From: Aurantimonas endophytica
GTDB taxonomy: Bacteria > Pseudomonadota > Alphaproteobacteria > Rhizobiales > Rhizobiaceae
Assembly (NCBI RefSeq): GCF_014196845.1
Contig: NZ_JACIEM010000005.1
Location: 62,001-126,000 of the forward strand
Reading direction: 5' to 3'
DNA length: 64,000 nucleotides
Below the pieces are notes generated by a model. It had not been told where the DNA came from. It was given only the letters and a program-made list of their open reading frames with translations, and searched no databases. The position numbers were made by a program, and so were the translations under genes. Below, one piece after another: positions 26,277 to 35,029 of this stretch (position 1 is its first letter; every line of letters begins with the position of its first letter).

Positions 26277-27107
26277 TCAGCCTCTGATGAAGGCGAGGAG
26301 ATCGGCGTTGATGGTCGCCGCTTCCGTCGTCGGCATTCCGTGCGGAAAGCCCTTGTAGGTCTTCAGCGTGCCGTTGCGCAGGAGCTTGGCGGAAAGCGGC
26401 GCGGAATCCTCGTAGGGCACGATCTGATCGTCGTCGCCATGCATCACCAGGACCGGCACGTCGATCTTCTTCAGGTCTTCGGTGAAGTCGGTCTGCGAGA
26501 AGGCGATAATGCCGTCGTAATGCGCCTTGGCGCTGCCCATCATCCCCTGCCGCCACCAGTTCAGGATCAGGCCCTCCATGGCCGGCCGGTCAGGGCGGTT
26601 GAACCCGTAGAAGGGTCCGGCCGGCACGTCGTGGTAGAACTGCGCGCGGTTGGTCGCGACCTGCGTCTGGAAGTCGTCGAAGACTTCCTTCGGCAGACCG
26701 CCGGGATTGGCATCGGTCTTGACCATCAGCGGCGGGACGGCGGCGATGATGGCCGCCTTCGCAACACGCTCCGCGCCGTGCCGTGCGATGTAGCGGACGA
26801 CCTCGCCGCCGCCCGTCGAATGGCCCACATGGACCGCCTCGCGCAGGTCGAGCGCCGCGGTCACCGCCGCAAGGTCGTCGGCATAGTGGTCCATGTCGTG
26901 GCCGTCGGCCACCTGCGTCGAGCGCCCGTGGCCGCGCCGGTCATGCGCGACGACGCGGAAACCTTCGTTGAGGAAGAAGACCATCTGCGCGTCCCAGTCG
27001 TCGGACGAGAGCGGCCAGCCGTGGCTGAAGACGATGGGCTGGGCGTCGCGGGGGCCCCAGTCCTTGAAGAAGATGTTGACGCCATCACGGGTGGTCACGG
27101 TATCCAT
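26277..27107 (-). CDS. Alpha/beta hydrolase, non-haem chloroperoxidase-like
   Basis: A 276-residue alpha/beta hydrolase. The oxyanion region [19 protein letters not shown] is near residues 27-45, YDRRGHGRS-like [13 protein letters not shown] near 53-65, and the nucleophile Ser in [18 protein letters not shown] near 94-111. The acid Asp lies in [14 protein letters not shown] and the His in [10 protein letters not shown]. This is the pattern of cofactor-free bromo- and chloroperoxidase-type esterases. The natural role is usually an esterase or perhydrolase. It is transcribed away from the XRE-cupin gene and shares no obvious operon. Confidence 0.87.
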   Translation of the reverse strand: MDTVTTRDGVNIFFKDWGPRDAQPIVFSHGWPLSSDDWDAQMVFFLNEGFRVVAHDRRGHGRSTQVADGHDMDHYADDLAAVTAALDLREAVHVGHSTGGGEVVRYIARHGAERVAKAAIIAAVPPLMVKTDANPGGLPKEVFDDFQTQVATNRAQFYHDVPAGPFYGFNRPDRPAMEGLILNWWRQGMMGSAKAHYDGIIAFSQTDFTEDLKKIDVPVLVMHGDDDQIVPYEDSAPLSAKLLRNGTLKTYKGFPHGMPTTEAATINADLLAFIRG

Positions 27108-27521
27108 TGGCCTTACTCCAAATCTGAAGGTTTTTGAGGGGCGACGGCCGCGGAAGGGCAGCGGGCCGGCGTGGCATGGGCGACTGACGGTTTCTGGGTC
27201 TGCATGCTTTAGAGATGCTGCACCCGACCAGAACGGGAGGCGCGGTCATCCTGCATCAGGATACCGTGCGCCAACATCGAGGCGCAATCGCTTTTGCCAG
27301 GGCGCCAGGAGCTGCGCTTCCCCAAGACCACGGACGACCGAACCTAGCAGCCGCGTCCCTCTTTTTCTGCCATGCCTGTGGCCGACGCGGTCGCAGCACG
27401 GGTGGGATGACGTCCGACGCCGAATGATGCTTATTATAATGATCAAGTGCCGCGTTTGCGCTCAATGTTTGGGCGAGGCGGAGAAATGGTCAACGCAAAG
27501 GCGTAGGAAGAGGAAGCGCAA
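27108..27521. other. Intergenic region between divergent hydrolase and XRE-cupin genes
   Basis: These 414 bases hold no convincing gene. An AT-rich patch at 27428-27445 contains TATAAT (27435-27440), a possible -10 element for the downstream regulator, but no good -35 is found at the right distance. A purine-rich ribosome site precedes the regulator start. Confidence 0.4.
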
Positions 27522-28070
27522 ATGCCTGCCATCGGTGAGGGGCTTCGGGAACTGCGGCGGAGACGGCAGCTGACGACCCGGGAACTGGCGGCGCGGTCAG
27601 GCATCTCGCATTCGTCGGTCTCGTTGATCGAACGCGACCGGATGAGCCCCTCGGTCGACACGCTGGGCGCGATGCTCGAGGCGATGGGCTCAACCCTCAG
27701 CGGCTTCTTTTCAGGCATGAGCGCCTCGATGCCTTACTCGCCGTTCTACGGACGAGAGGATCTCCCGGAAATCGGCCGCTCCGACGGCATCTCGTACCGG
27801 CTCGTCGGAATGAACCATCCGAACCGCCAGATCGTGATGCTGTGCGAAACCTACGCCGTGGGAGCCGACACGGGGGAGGCGATCTCGCACGCCGCCCAGG
27901 AGGCAGGTGTCGTGGTGGCGGGAGCTGTCGAGGTCAGCGTCGGTGCCGAGCGCAGGCGGCTGGAGACCGGCGACGCCTATTATTTCGACAGCCAGACGCC
28001 GCATCGGTTCCGCAATGCGAGCGATGTTCCGGCCCGTATCGTCAGCGCGATAACGCCACCGACCTATTGA
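27522..28070 (+). CDS. XRE-family regulator with C-terminal cupin domain (PuuR-like)
   Basis: A 182-residue regulator. An N-terminal helix-turn-helix of the HTH_3 type (about residues 6-60) contains LTTRELAARSGISHSSVSLIER. A C-terminal cupin_2 domain (about 105-180) includes EAGVVVAGAVEVSVGAERRRLETGDAYYFDSQTPHRFRN. The architecture is that of PuuR, which represses polyamine use. The genes directly downstream encode a spermidine/putrescine-type ABC importer, so regulation of that operon by a polyamine or related amine is likely. A perfect dyad at 28076 just after the stop is a candidate binding site. Confidence 0.85.
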   Translation: MPAIGEGLRELRRRRQLTTRELAARSGISHSSVSLIERDRMSPSVDTLGAMLEAMGSTLSGFFSGMSASMPYSPFYGREDLPEIGRSDGISYRLVGMNHPNRQIVMLCETYAVGADTGEAISHAAQEAGVVVAGAVEVSVGAERRRLETGDAYYFDSQTPHRFRNASDVPARIVSAITPPTY

Positions 28071-28075
28071 CGGGC

Positions 28076-28093
28076 TGGTGAGTTTATTCACCA
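28076..28093. promoter_or_regulatory. Candidate operator of the XRE-cupin regulator
   Basis: A perfect inverted repeat TGGTGA-N6-TCACCA, 5 bases after the regulator stop and 74 bases before the binding-protein start. The spacing and position suit an XRE dimer site over the transporter promoter. It could instead be a weak hairpin. Confidence 0.45.
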
Positions 28094-28167
28094 CAGAACC
28101 TTTCTGACTGTCATGAACGCGGAATCGTGATTGAGTTCAGATCCGTTCAACCAAAAGGGGCCGTGCC

Positions 28168-29217
28168 ATGATGAAGACAGGAATAATGAAGGTCGCTGCA
28201 GCTCTTGCGGCAACCGTGGCCGTCGGGGTGGTCTCGGCGCAGGCACGGGACCTGACGGTGGTCTCATGGGGCGGCAATTATCAGGACGCGCAGCGCGAGA
28301 TCTACTTCAAGCCATTCAGCGACAAGGCCGGGGCGCCGGTCCTGGACGTGACGTGGGACGGTGGCTACGGCGTCATCGCCGCCAAGATGGCGACGCCGCC
28401 GGCTGACTGGGATGTGGTTCAGGTCGAGACCGAGGAACTGGAACTCGGCTGCGCCGACGGAATGTACGAGCCGGTCGACTGGAGCGCGCTCGGCGGCGAG
28501 GACAAGTTTCTCGACGCGGCGGTCAATGAATGCGGCGTCGGCGCGATCGTGTGGACGACCGGCCTCTCCTACGACGCCGACAAGCTGACGACGGCTCCGA
28601 CGAGCTGGAACGATTTCTGGGACACGACGAAATTCCCCGGCAAGCGCGGCCTGCGCCGCGGACCCAAATACGCGCTCGAATTCGCGCTGATGGCGGACGG
28701 GGTTCCGGTCGAAGAGGTCTACGACGTGCTCGGAACGCCAGAGGGCGTCGACCGCGCCTTCGCCAAGCTCGACGAGATCAAGTCCGAAATCGTCTGGTGG
28801 GAAGCCGGCGCACAGCCGATCCAGCTTCTGGCCTCGGGCGAAGTGGTGATGACGACGGCCTATAACGGCCGGCTCGCCGGCATAAACAAGGCGGAAGGGA
28901 AGAACTTCCAGATCGTCTGGCCGGGCTCGATCTACGCCATCGACTCCTGGGTCGTCCTCAAGGACTCGCCCAACAAGGAAGCGGCGTTCGAGTTCATCCA
29001 GTTCGCCAGCCTGCCCGAGAACCAGGCCAAGCTGCCGGAATTCATCGCCTATGGCCTCACCAACAAGGAAGCCGGCGAGATGCTGGCGCCCGAGGTTGCG
29101 GCGGAACTGCCGACAGCGCCTGCCAATCTCGAGGAGGCGATCGCGCTGGACGGCGATTTCTGGGTCGACAACATCGAGGCCCTCAACGAGCGCTTCAACG
29201 CCTGGCTCGCCCAATAG
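28168..29217 (+). CDS. Spermidine/putrescine-type ABC transporter substrate-binding protein
   Basis: A 349-residue periplasmic protein. The signal peptide ends after VVSAQA (about residue 26) and the mature part starts RDLTVVSWGGNYQDAQREIYFKPF, typical of the PotD/SBP_bac_8 class. Later segments WTTGLSYDADKL and MTTAYNGRLAGINKAEGKNFQIVWPGSIYAIDSWVVLKDSPNKEAAF are conserved in the group. It is the first gene of a four-gene importer operon and is followed by a strong hairpin. A second ATG directly follows the first. The ligand is probably a polyamine or related cation; this is inferred. Confidence 0.88.
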   Translation: MMKTGIMKVAAALAATVAVGVVSAQARDLTVVSWGGNYQDAQREIYFKPFSDKAGAPVLDVTWDGGYGVIAAKMATPPADWDVVQVETEELELGCADGMYEPVDWSALGGEDKFLDAAVNECGVGAIVWTTGLSYDADKLTTAPTSWNDFWDTTKFPGKRGLRRGPKYALEFALMADGVPVEEVYDVLGTPEGVDRAFAKLDEIKSEIVWWEAGAQPIQLLASGEVVMTTAYNGRLAGINKAEGKNFQIVWPGSIYAIDSWVVLKDSPNKEAAFEFIQFASLPENQAKLPEFIAYGLTNKEAGEMLAPEVAAELPTAPANLEEAIALDGDFWVDNIEALNERFNAWLAQ

Positions 29218-29244
29218 AGCCAGGCGGCTTTCCGCAAAACGACG

Positions 29245-29269
29245 GTCGCGGCGCCCCTCGCGCCGCGAC
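29245..29269 (+). other. Intergenic mRNA hairpin after the binding-protein gene
   Basis: A perfect 10-bp stem GTCGCGGCGC/GCGCCGCGAC with a 5-base loop, 27 bases after the binding-protein stop and 22 bases before the ATPase gene. No T tract follows. It is probably an mRNA-stabilising or partial attenuation element. Confidence 0.55.
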
Positions 29270-29291
29270 AGACCTCCACGCGAAAGGAACC

Positions 29292-30356
29292 ATGGCCGCC
29301 TTCATCGAGCTTCGCGACGTTGCCAAGAGCTTCGGCCCCCTGAAAGTGGTCGAGGGTTTGAACCTCGACGTCGCCAAGGGGGAGTTCCTCAGCCTTCTCG
29401 GTCCCTCCGGTTCGGGCAAGACGACGATCCTGATGATGCTCGCCGGCTTCGAAGCCGCGACGGCGGGCAAGATCGTCCTCGACGGCCAGCTCCTGAACGA
29501 CCTGCCGCCGCATCGCCGCGGCATGGGCGTGGTCTTCCAGAATTATGCGCTGTTTCCGCATATGAGCGTCGCCGAGAACGTCGCGTTCCCGCTGCAGATG
29601 CGCGGCGTGGCGAAGCCGGAAGTGAAAAAGCGCGTCACCGAGGCGCTGGCGCGCGTCCATCTGGAGCATCTGGCCGAGCGCCGGCCGTCGCAGCTGTCGG
29701 GCGGTCAGCAGCAGCGCGTCGCGCTCACCCGCGCCCTGGTCTTCGAGCCGAAGGTCATCCTGATGGACGAGCCGCTGGGCGCGCTCGACAAGCAGTTGCG
29801 CGAGGCGATGCAGCTGGAGATCCGTGAACTGCACCGCAGGCTCGGCCTGACCATCGTCTTCGTGACCCACGACCAGTCCGAGGCGCTGACCATGTCGGAT
29901 CGCATCGCGATCTTCGACAAGGGCAAGATTGCCCAGATCGGCACGGCGAGCGAAGTCTACGACCGGCCGCAGAACCGCTTCGTCTCGCAGTTCATCGGCG
30001 AGACGAACCTGCTCGAAGGCCGCATCGACGGATCGGGCAACGGAGGGTTTGTCCAGATCGTCGTCGATGGCGGCCAGCGCATCGTCGCCGCGGCGCCGTC
30101 CGCGCCGACGGGAGCGGAGATTGTCGTGTCGGTCAGACCCGAGCGTATCTGCCTGACACCGGCGCCGGGCTTCCACAACATCCTCGACGCCGAGGTCGAG
30201 GACGTCGTCTACCAGGGCGATCATCTGCGCTTCCATCTTGCCTGCGGGTCCTTGCGGCTCGTCGCCCGCGCCGAGCGCAGTGCCCAGAACTGGCCGGTCG
30301 GAACGCGGCTGCCGATCGCCTTCCGCGCCGAGGACTGCTCGGTCTTCAGCGCATGA
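29292..30356 (+). CDS. Spermidine/putrescine-type ABC transporter ATP-binding protein (PotA-like)
   Basis: A 354-residue ABC ATPase with Walker A GPSGSGKTT near residue 37, Q-loop VVFQNYALFPHMSVAENVAFPL near 78, signature LSGGQQQRVALTRALVF near 136 and Walker B VILMDEPLGALDKQLRE near 156. A C-terminal TOBE domain (about 240-350) contains VSVRPERICL, as in PotA and FbpC. It is 74 bases after the binding-protein gene and overlaps the next permease by 4 bases. It powers import of the amine recognised by the binding protein. Confidence 0.92.
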   Translation: MAAFIELRDVAKSFGPLKVVEGLNLDVAKGEFLSLLGPSGSGKTTILMMLAGFEAATAGKIVLDGQLLNDLPPHRRGMGVVFQNYALFPHMSVAENVAFPLQMRGVAKPEVKKRVTEALARVHLEHLAERRPSQLSGGQQQRVALTRALVFEPKVILMDEPLGALDKQLREAMQLEIRELHRRLGLTIVFVTHDQSEALTMSDRIAIFDKGKIAQIGTASEVYDRPQNRFVSQFIGETNLLEGRIDGSGNGGFVQIVVDGGQRIVAAAPSAPTGAEIVVSVRPERICLTPAPGFHNILDAEVEDVVYQGDHLRFHLACGSLRLVARAERSAQNWPVGTRLPIAFRAEDCSVFSA

Positions 30357-31537
30357 GCGGGGCTTTCGCCAACGCGCGGTTCCGCGCCGGCCTCCTGATC
30401 CTGCCGCTGGCGCTGTTTCTCGGCGTGTTCTTCATCTGGCCGCTGTGGACGATGGTCGCCGTCGCGGTCCACAACGACGCCATCGGCGGGGCGCTGCCGC
30501 AGACCGCCGCCGCGATCGGGGCGTGGGAGGGCGAGGGGATCCCGGATGCCGCGGCGCAGGATGCCCTCGTCGCCGATCTGCGCGACGTGCCGAGCTCGGT
30601 GCTCGGGGGCGCGGTGCGCATGCTGAACAGCCAGGTCTCCGGATTCCGGACGCTGATGAGCCGGACGGCGAACGCCGCACGCGACACGGCGCCCGGCGAA
30701 CGGCTCGACCTTGTGGCGGTCGACGAGCGGTGGTCAGAGCCGCGATTCTGGCAGGCGATCCAGGTCAGCGTCGCCCCCTATACCGACCGGAACCTCCTTG
30801 CCGCGCTGGATCTCGAGCGCGACGCCGCCGGCGACATCGTCGCCGCACCAGCAGCGACCTCGGCCAACCGGCTGATCATCTGGCGGACATTCGCCATCGC
30901 CGGCACGATCACGGCGCTCTGCGCGCTGATCGGGCTGCCCTATGCGATGCTCGCCGCCTCGCTGGACGGCTGGAAGCGCAATCTCATGCTGCTTGCCGTC
31001 CTCTTGCCGCTGTGGACGTCGCTGCTCGTGCGCACCGCGGCCTGGTTCATCCTTCTGCAGAACGAGGGGCTGATCAACGGCGCGCTGATGGGGCTCGGGA
31101 TCACCGATGGCCCGCTGCCGCTGATCTTCAACCGGCTCGGCGTGGTCATCGCCATGACCCACGTCCTCCTGCCGTTCATGGTCCTGCCGATCTACTCGGT
31201 CGTCGCGGCGATCCCGAAGAACCTGATGCCGGCCGCCGCTTCGATGGGGGCGACACCCTTCGCCGCCTTTCGGCGCATTCTCCTGCCGCTCAGCCTGCCG
31301 GGCCTGCTCGCCGGCTCGCTGCTCGTCTTCATGGTGGCGATCGGCTACTACATCACCCCGGCGCTGATCGGCGGACCGAACGACCAGATGATCTCCTCGA
31401 TCATCGCCTTCTACGCGCTGCAGACAGCGAACTGGGGCATGGCCGGCGCGCTCGGCCTGATCCTCCTCGCCATCACCACGGTCCTCTATCTCGTTTATGG
31501 CCGCCTTTCGCGCGGCTCGACGCCGACGGGGCTCTGA
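30353..31537 (+). CDS. ABC transporter permease (PotB-like) with extended periplasmic loop
   Basis: A 394-residue permease, about 100 residues longer than typical PotB. The first membrane segment (about residues 12-38) is followed by a hydrophilic stretch of roughly 130 residues before the remaining five segments. The BPD_transp_1 EAA-like loop AAAASMGATPFAAFRRILLPLSLPGLL lies near 292-318. The extra loop faces the periplasm by topology and may contact the binding protein. The start overlaps the ATPase stop (ATGA). Confidence 0.9.
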   Translation: MSGAFANARFRAGLLILPLALFLGVFFIWPLWTMVAVAVHNDAIGGALPQTAAAIGAWEGEGIPDAAAQDALVADLRDVPSSVLGGAVRMLNSQVSGFRTLMSRTANAARDTAPGERLDLVAVDERWSEPRFWQAIQVSVAPYTDRNLLAALDLERDAAGDIVAAPAATSANRLIIWRTFAIAGTITALCALIGLPYAMLAASLDGWKRNLMLLAVLLPLWTSLLVRTAAWFILLQNEGLINGALMGLGITDGPLPLIFNRLGVVIAMTHVLLPFMVLPIYSVVAAIPKNLMPAAASMGATPFAAFRRILLPLSLPGLLAGSLLVFMVAIGYYITPALIGGPNDQMISSIIAFYALQTANWGMAGALGLILLAITTVLYLVYGRLSRGSTPTGL

Positions 31538-31540
31538 GCC

Positions 31541-32311
31541 ATGCTGCGCGTCTTCCAGGCACTCTTCGCGACGCTGATGATGGCGTTCCTGATCCTGCCG
31601 ATCGTCGCGATCCTGCCGCTGGCCTTCACCGACAGCATCTTCCTCAACTATCCCATCGACGCCTATTCGCTGCGATGGTTCGAGGAACTTGGCCGGTCGG
31701 CGCAATGGAGCGCCTCGATCGTCAACAGCCTGATCATCGGATCCGGCGCGACGGCGCTCTCCGTCGTCCTCGGAACACTGGCGGCGCTGGCGCTGCGCGG
31801 CAGCGCGATCCCGTTTCCCGACGTCGTCCGCACGATCTTCCTGCTGCCGATGGTGGTCCCGGCGGTGGTGCTGGGCGTCGGCCTGCAGATCTCGCTGGCC
31901 CGGATCGGGCTCTCCAGCACCTATCTCGGCGTCATCGTCTCGCACACGGTCCTGTGCGTGCCTTTCGTCATCGTCAGCGTCTCGACGGCGCTGCAGGGGA
32001 TCGACCGGACGACCGAACGCGCCGCCGCAAGCCTCGGCGCCTCGCCGGCCACGGTCTTCCGGCGGGTCACGCTGCCGCTGGCGATGCCGGGCGTGGTGAC
32101 CGGCGCGGTGTTCGCCTTCGCCACGTCGCTCGACGAGGTGGTGCTGACGCTCTTCGTCGCCGGTCCGAACCAGCGGACGCTCGCCCGCCAGATGTTCTCC
32201 TCGATCCGCGAGAACATCTCGCCGGCGGTCGCCGCGGCTGCCTTGCTTCTGATCGTCGGCACGCTGCTTCTGGCCGGGCTTGCGGCGTTCCTGCGCCGCC
32301 GTCCCGCCTGA
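31541..32311 (+). CDS. ABC transporter permease (PotC-like)
   Basis: A 256-residue permease of standard PotC length with six membrane segments. The EAA-like coupling loop ERAAASLGASPATVFRRVTLPLAMPGVVTGAVFAFATSLDEVVLTLF is near residues 150-195 and contacts the ATPase. It lies 3 bases after the PotB-like gene and is the last gene of the importer operon. It converges with a LysR gene 79 bases away. Confidence 0.92.
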   Translation: MLRVFQALFATLMMAFLILPIVAILPLAFTDSIFLNYPIDAYSLRWFEELGRSAQWSASIVNSLIIGSGATALSVVLGTLAALALRGSAIPFPDVVRTIFLLPMVVPAVVLGVGLQISLARIGLSSTYLGVIVSHTVLCVPFVIVSVSTALQGIDRTTERAAASLGASPATVFRRVTLPLAMPGVVTGAVFAFATSLDEVVLTLFVAGPNQRTLARQMFSSIRENISPAVAAAALLLIVGTLLLAGLAAFLRRRPA

Positions 32312-32390
32312 CATGGCCGCCACAGAGACGCAGCTGCGTCATCATCCGCGTTGCCCTTCATGCACGGAAGGTGCGCCAGGCTGACGGCGA

Positions 32391-33287
32391 TTACGGGTCG
32401 GTCGGAAGCGTCGACACGAACTCATCCAAGAAGATTCGCACCGGCTGCGGCAGCCGTCGATCGCGCATGACGGCGACCTGGACCGCGCGCGATGTCCGTG
32501 CCGAGTCCGCCAGAGGAAAGGCGGCGAAGTCGCCCCGGAGCACCGGGCCGAGGATCGACAGGGAGGCCAGGGGCACCACGGCCTTCGTCAGCTTGACGAA
32601 GGACAGGATCGACGGGAGCGAATTGGTCGTCAGGACCGGCTCGATCGTGATGCCCTCATCGCGGCAGGCTGCGTCGAACACCTGGCGGGAGGTCGTGTCC
32701 TCCGGCATCAGGACCACCGGATAATCCTGCAGCGTCCGCAGCGGCACAGAAGCGGCGTCCGCGAGGGGATGCCCCTTGGCGCAAAGGCCGAGCATCGCGA
32801 CCGTCGTCTCGTGGACGATCGTCAGCCCGGGGTCTTTGCCCATCTTGAACGTCATTCCGATGTCCGCTTCGCCGGAGGCGACGCTCTGCGTCACCTTCAT
32901 GGGGGGCATGACGGCGAGTTCGAAGCGTATCCCCGAGAACCGGGCGTGAAAGGCGGCAATGGCGTTGGGCAGCACGTCCAGCGCAAAGCCCTCGCTGCCC
33001 GCGACGCGAATGAGGCCGCGGGCGGTGCCCTGCAACCCGAGAATCTCCGAGACGGCCAGGTCGGCCCGCATCAGGATCTGGTTGGCATGGTCGACGAGAA
33101 GATCACCGGCGGGGCTCGGCACCATCCCGCGTGGCCGGCGCTCGAACAGCACGCAGCCCAGTTCGCTCTCGAGATTGGCGATCTGTCGGCTGATCGCGGA
33201 CGCGGCGACGTTCAGCCGTGTTGAAGCAGCGGCGATGGAGCCGCATCGGGCAACCGTCAGAAAGTATCGCAGGCTCGTGGTCTGCAT
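32391..33287 (-). CDS. LysR-family transcriptional regulator
   Basis: A 298-residue LysR protein. The N-terminal winged helix (about residues 3-62) contains FLTVARCGSIAAASTRLNVAASAISRQIANLESELGCVLFERR, and the C-terminal effector domain (about 90-290) has GEADIGMTFKMGKDPGL and PLASLSILGPVL. The ATG at 33287 was chosen because it starts the HTH; the longer frame adds 44 unconvincing residues. It is divergent from a peptide-type ABC operon 192 bases away and is probably its regulator. The effector is unknown. Confidence 0.87.
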   Translation of the reverse strand: MQTTSLRYFLTVARCGSIAAASTRLNVAASAISRQIANLESELGCVLFERRPRGMVPSPAGDLLVDHANQILMRADLAVSEILGLQGTARGLIRVAGSEGFALDVLPNAIAAFHARFSGIRFELAVMPPMKVTQSVASGEADIGMTFKMGKDPGLTIVHETTVAMLGLCAKGHPLADAASVPLRTLQDYPVVLMPEDTTSRQVFDAACRDEGITIEPVLTTNSLPSILSFVKLTKAVVPLASLSILGPVLRGDFAAFPLADSARTSRAVQVAVMRDRRLPQPVRIFLDEFVSTLPTDP

Positions 33288-33371
33288 CGGCCCTCCCAAG
33301 CCTTGCGTTGCCGATATGGCATGGCAGCGCTCACCAAATTGTACTTGTTGCGACGGCATCTGCCTAGCATG

Positions 33372-33396
33372 TTTGCAGGGCACAAAATGCAGCAAA
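33372..33396. promoter_or_regulatory. Possible LysR recognition dyad
   Basis: Inverted repeat TTTGC-N15-GCAAA between the divergent LysR and peptide-transporter genes. The overall length of 25 bases suits a LysR recognition site, but the arms are short, so this is a weak call. Confidence 0.3.
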
Positions 33397-33479
33397 TCCA
33401 GGCAGCCTGCCATGTCCATGCAGGGCGTATCGCCGATCGTCCCGATCGAATGTCCCGCCAGCTCTTAATGAGGGTCCTG

Positions 33480-34988
33480 ATGAAAATCCGTCTGAACCGT
33501 ATCTCAATGCTCGCTCTGGGCGCCGCCCTCCTGGCAACGCCGGCAGTCGCCGGACCCGAGGACAATTCGCTCAACTGGGCGTCGGACTCGATGCCGTCGA
33601 ACATCGACTTCTACCAGCACACGATCCGCGAAGGGATCGTCCTGGCGAACCACATCTGGGGCGGCCTGCTGTACCGCAATGACGAGACGGGCGAGTTCGA
33701 GCCGCATCTCGCCGAATCCTTCCGCTTCGTCGACGACACGACGATCGAGTTCGTGCTGCGCAAGGGCGTCAAGTTCCACAACGGCGAGAAGCTCACGGCC
33801 GACGACGTGGTCGCAACGGTCGAGTACGTCACGACCAACGCGACGCCGCAGCCGATCTTCTTCCTCGAAGGCGCTGAGAAGGTGGACGACTACACCGTCC
33901 GGCTGAAGACCGCCGGCGTCTTCCCGCCGATTCTCGAATACGTGGCGAACCTCCTGCCGATCTATCCGGCGAAATATTACGCCGAGGTCGGCCCGGAAGG
34001 CATGTCTCGTACCCCGATCGGCACCGGTCCCTACCGCGTCACCGAGCATGTCGCCGGCGAGCGCATCACCATGGAAGCCTTCCCCGACTATTTCGGCGGC
34101 ATGAAGGGCCAGCCGTCCATCGAGACCCTGGTCTTCCGGCGCATCGGCGAGTTCAACACGCAGGCCATCGAGCTGATGAGCGGCGGCCTGGACTGGATCT
34201 GGCGCGTGCCGCCGGATGCCGTGGACCGGCTGGCGACGAGCGACGCGATCAAGGTCGAGGCCGGTGAGACGCTGCGCATCGCCTTTCTCGGCATGGACGC
34301 GCTCGGCCGCTCGGGCGACAGCCCGATGCAGGACCTGAAGGTCCGCCAGGCCGTCAACCACGCCATCGACCGCGAGGCGATCCGCGAAGCGCTGATGGGA
34401 CCGGGATCGACGGTCATCAACACGCCTTGTTCGCCCGCCCAGTTCGGCTGCGTCGTCGATGCGGCCGTCACCTACGACTACGATCCGGAAAAGGCCCGCG
34501 CGCTGCTGGCGGAAGCCGGCTATCCGGACGGGTTCTCGCTGGAGTTCTGGGGCTATCGCGACCGGCCGCTGATCGAGGCGGTCCTCGGCAGTCTCGCCGA
34601 GGTCGGCATCAACGGCAGCCTGAACTTCGTGCAGGCATCCGCCATCGCCACCGCCCGCGACGAAGGCAAGCTGCCGATGTGGTTCCAGGCCTGGGGCTCG
34701 AACTCGATCCGCGATATCAGCGGTTCGGCCGGCTACTGGTTCTCCGGCTCCGAGGTCGATTATTCGAAGGACGAGCGCGTCATCGAGCTGCTGGAAGAGG
34801 GCAACACCAGCGACAACGAGCAGCGGCTGAAAGCCTATCGCGAGATGATCACGCGCATCACCGAGCAGGCCTACCAGGTGCCGCTGTTCACCTATGCGCT
34901 GAACTACGCCTACAACTCGAAGCTCGAGTTCACGCCGGTTCCGGACGAGACGCCGCGCTTCTTCCAGTCGCGCTGGGTCACCGAGTAA
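33480..34988 (+). CDS. Peptide/nickel-type ABC transporter substrate-binding protein (SBP family 5)
   Basis: A 502-residue periplasmic protein. The signal peptide MKIRLNRISMLALGAALLA...AVA is cleaved before GPEDNSLNW. The mature protein has the SBP_bac_5 features: YRNDETGEFEPHLAESFRFVDDTTIEFVLRKGVKFHNGEKLTADDV near residues 62-107, and DLKVRQAVNHAIDREAIREALM near 283-304. It is the first gene of a dppBC-like operon. The ATG at 33480 has a GAGGG ribosome site 5 bases upstream. The ligand is likely a peptide or peptide-like compound, given the M20 peptidases in the same operon. Confidence 0.88.
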   Translation: MKIRLNRISMLALGAALLATPAVAGPEDNSLNWASDSMPSNIDFYQHTIREGIVLANHIWGGLLYRNDETGEFEPHLAESFRFVDDTTIEFVLRKGVKFHNGEKLTADDVVATVEYVTTNATPQPIFFLEGAEKVDDYTVRLKTAGVFPPILEYVANLLPIYPAKYYAEVGPEGMSRTPIGTGPYRVTEHVAGERITMEAFPDYFGGMKGQPSIETLVFRRIGEFNTQAIELMSGGLDWIWRVPPDAVDRLATSDAIKVEAGETLRIAFLGMDALGRSGDSPMQDLKVRQAVNHAIDREAIREALMGPGSTVINTPCSPAQFGCVVDAAVTYDYDPEKARALLAEAGYPDGFSLEFWGYRDRPLIEAVLGSLAEVGINGSLNFVQASAIATARDEGKLPMWFQAWGSNSIRDISGSAGYWFSGSEVDYSKDERVIELLEEGNTSDNEQRLKAYREMITRITEQAYQVPLFTYALNYAYNSKLEFTPVPDETPRFFQSRWVTE

Positions 34989-35029
34989 CCACTCGCCTCG
35001 CAGGTCGTTAATCGACGACGGGAAATCGC

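Noticed and set aside
27435-27440. TATAAT as a defined promoter for the XRE-cupin gene
   Set aside because: A perfect -10 is present but there is no acceptable -35 at 16-18 bases, so it is mentioned only as a possible element.
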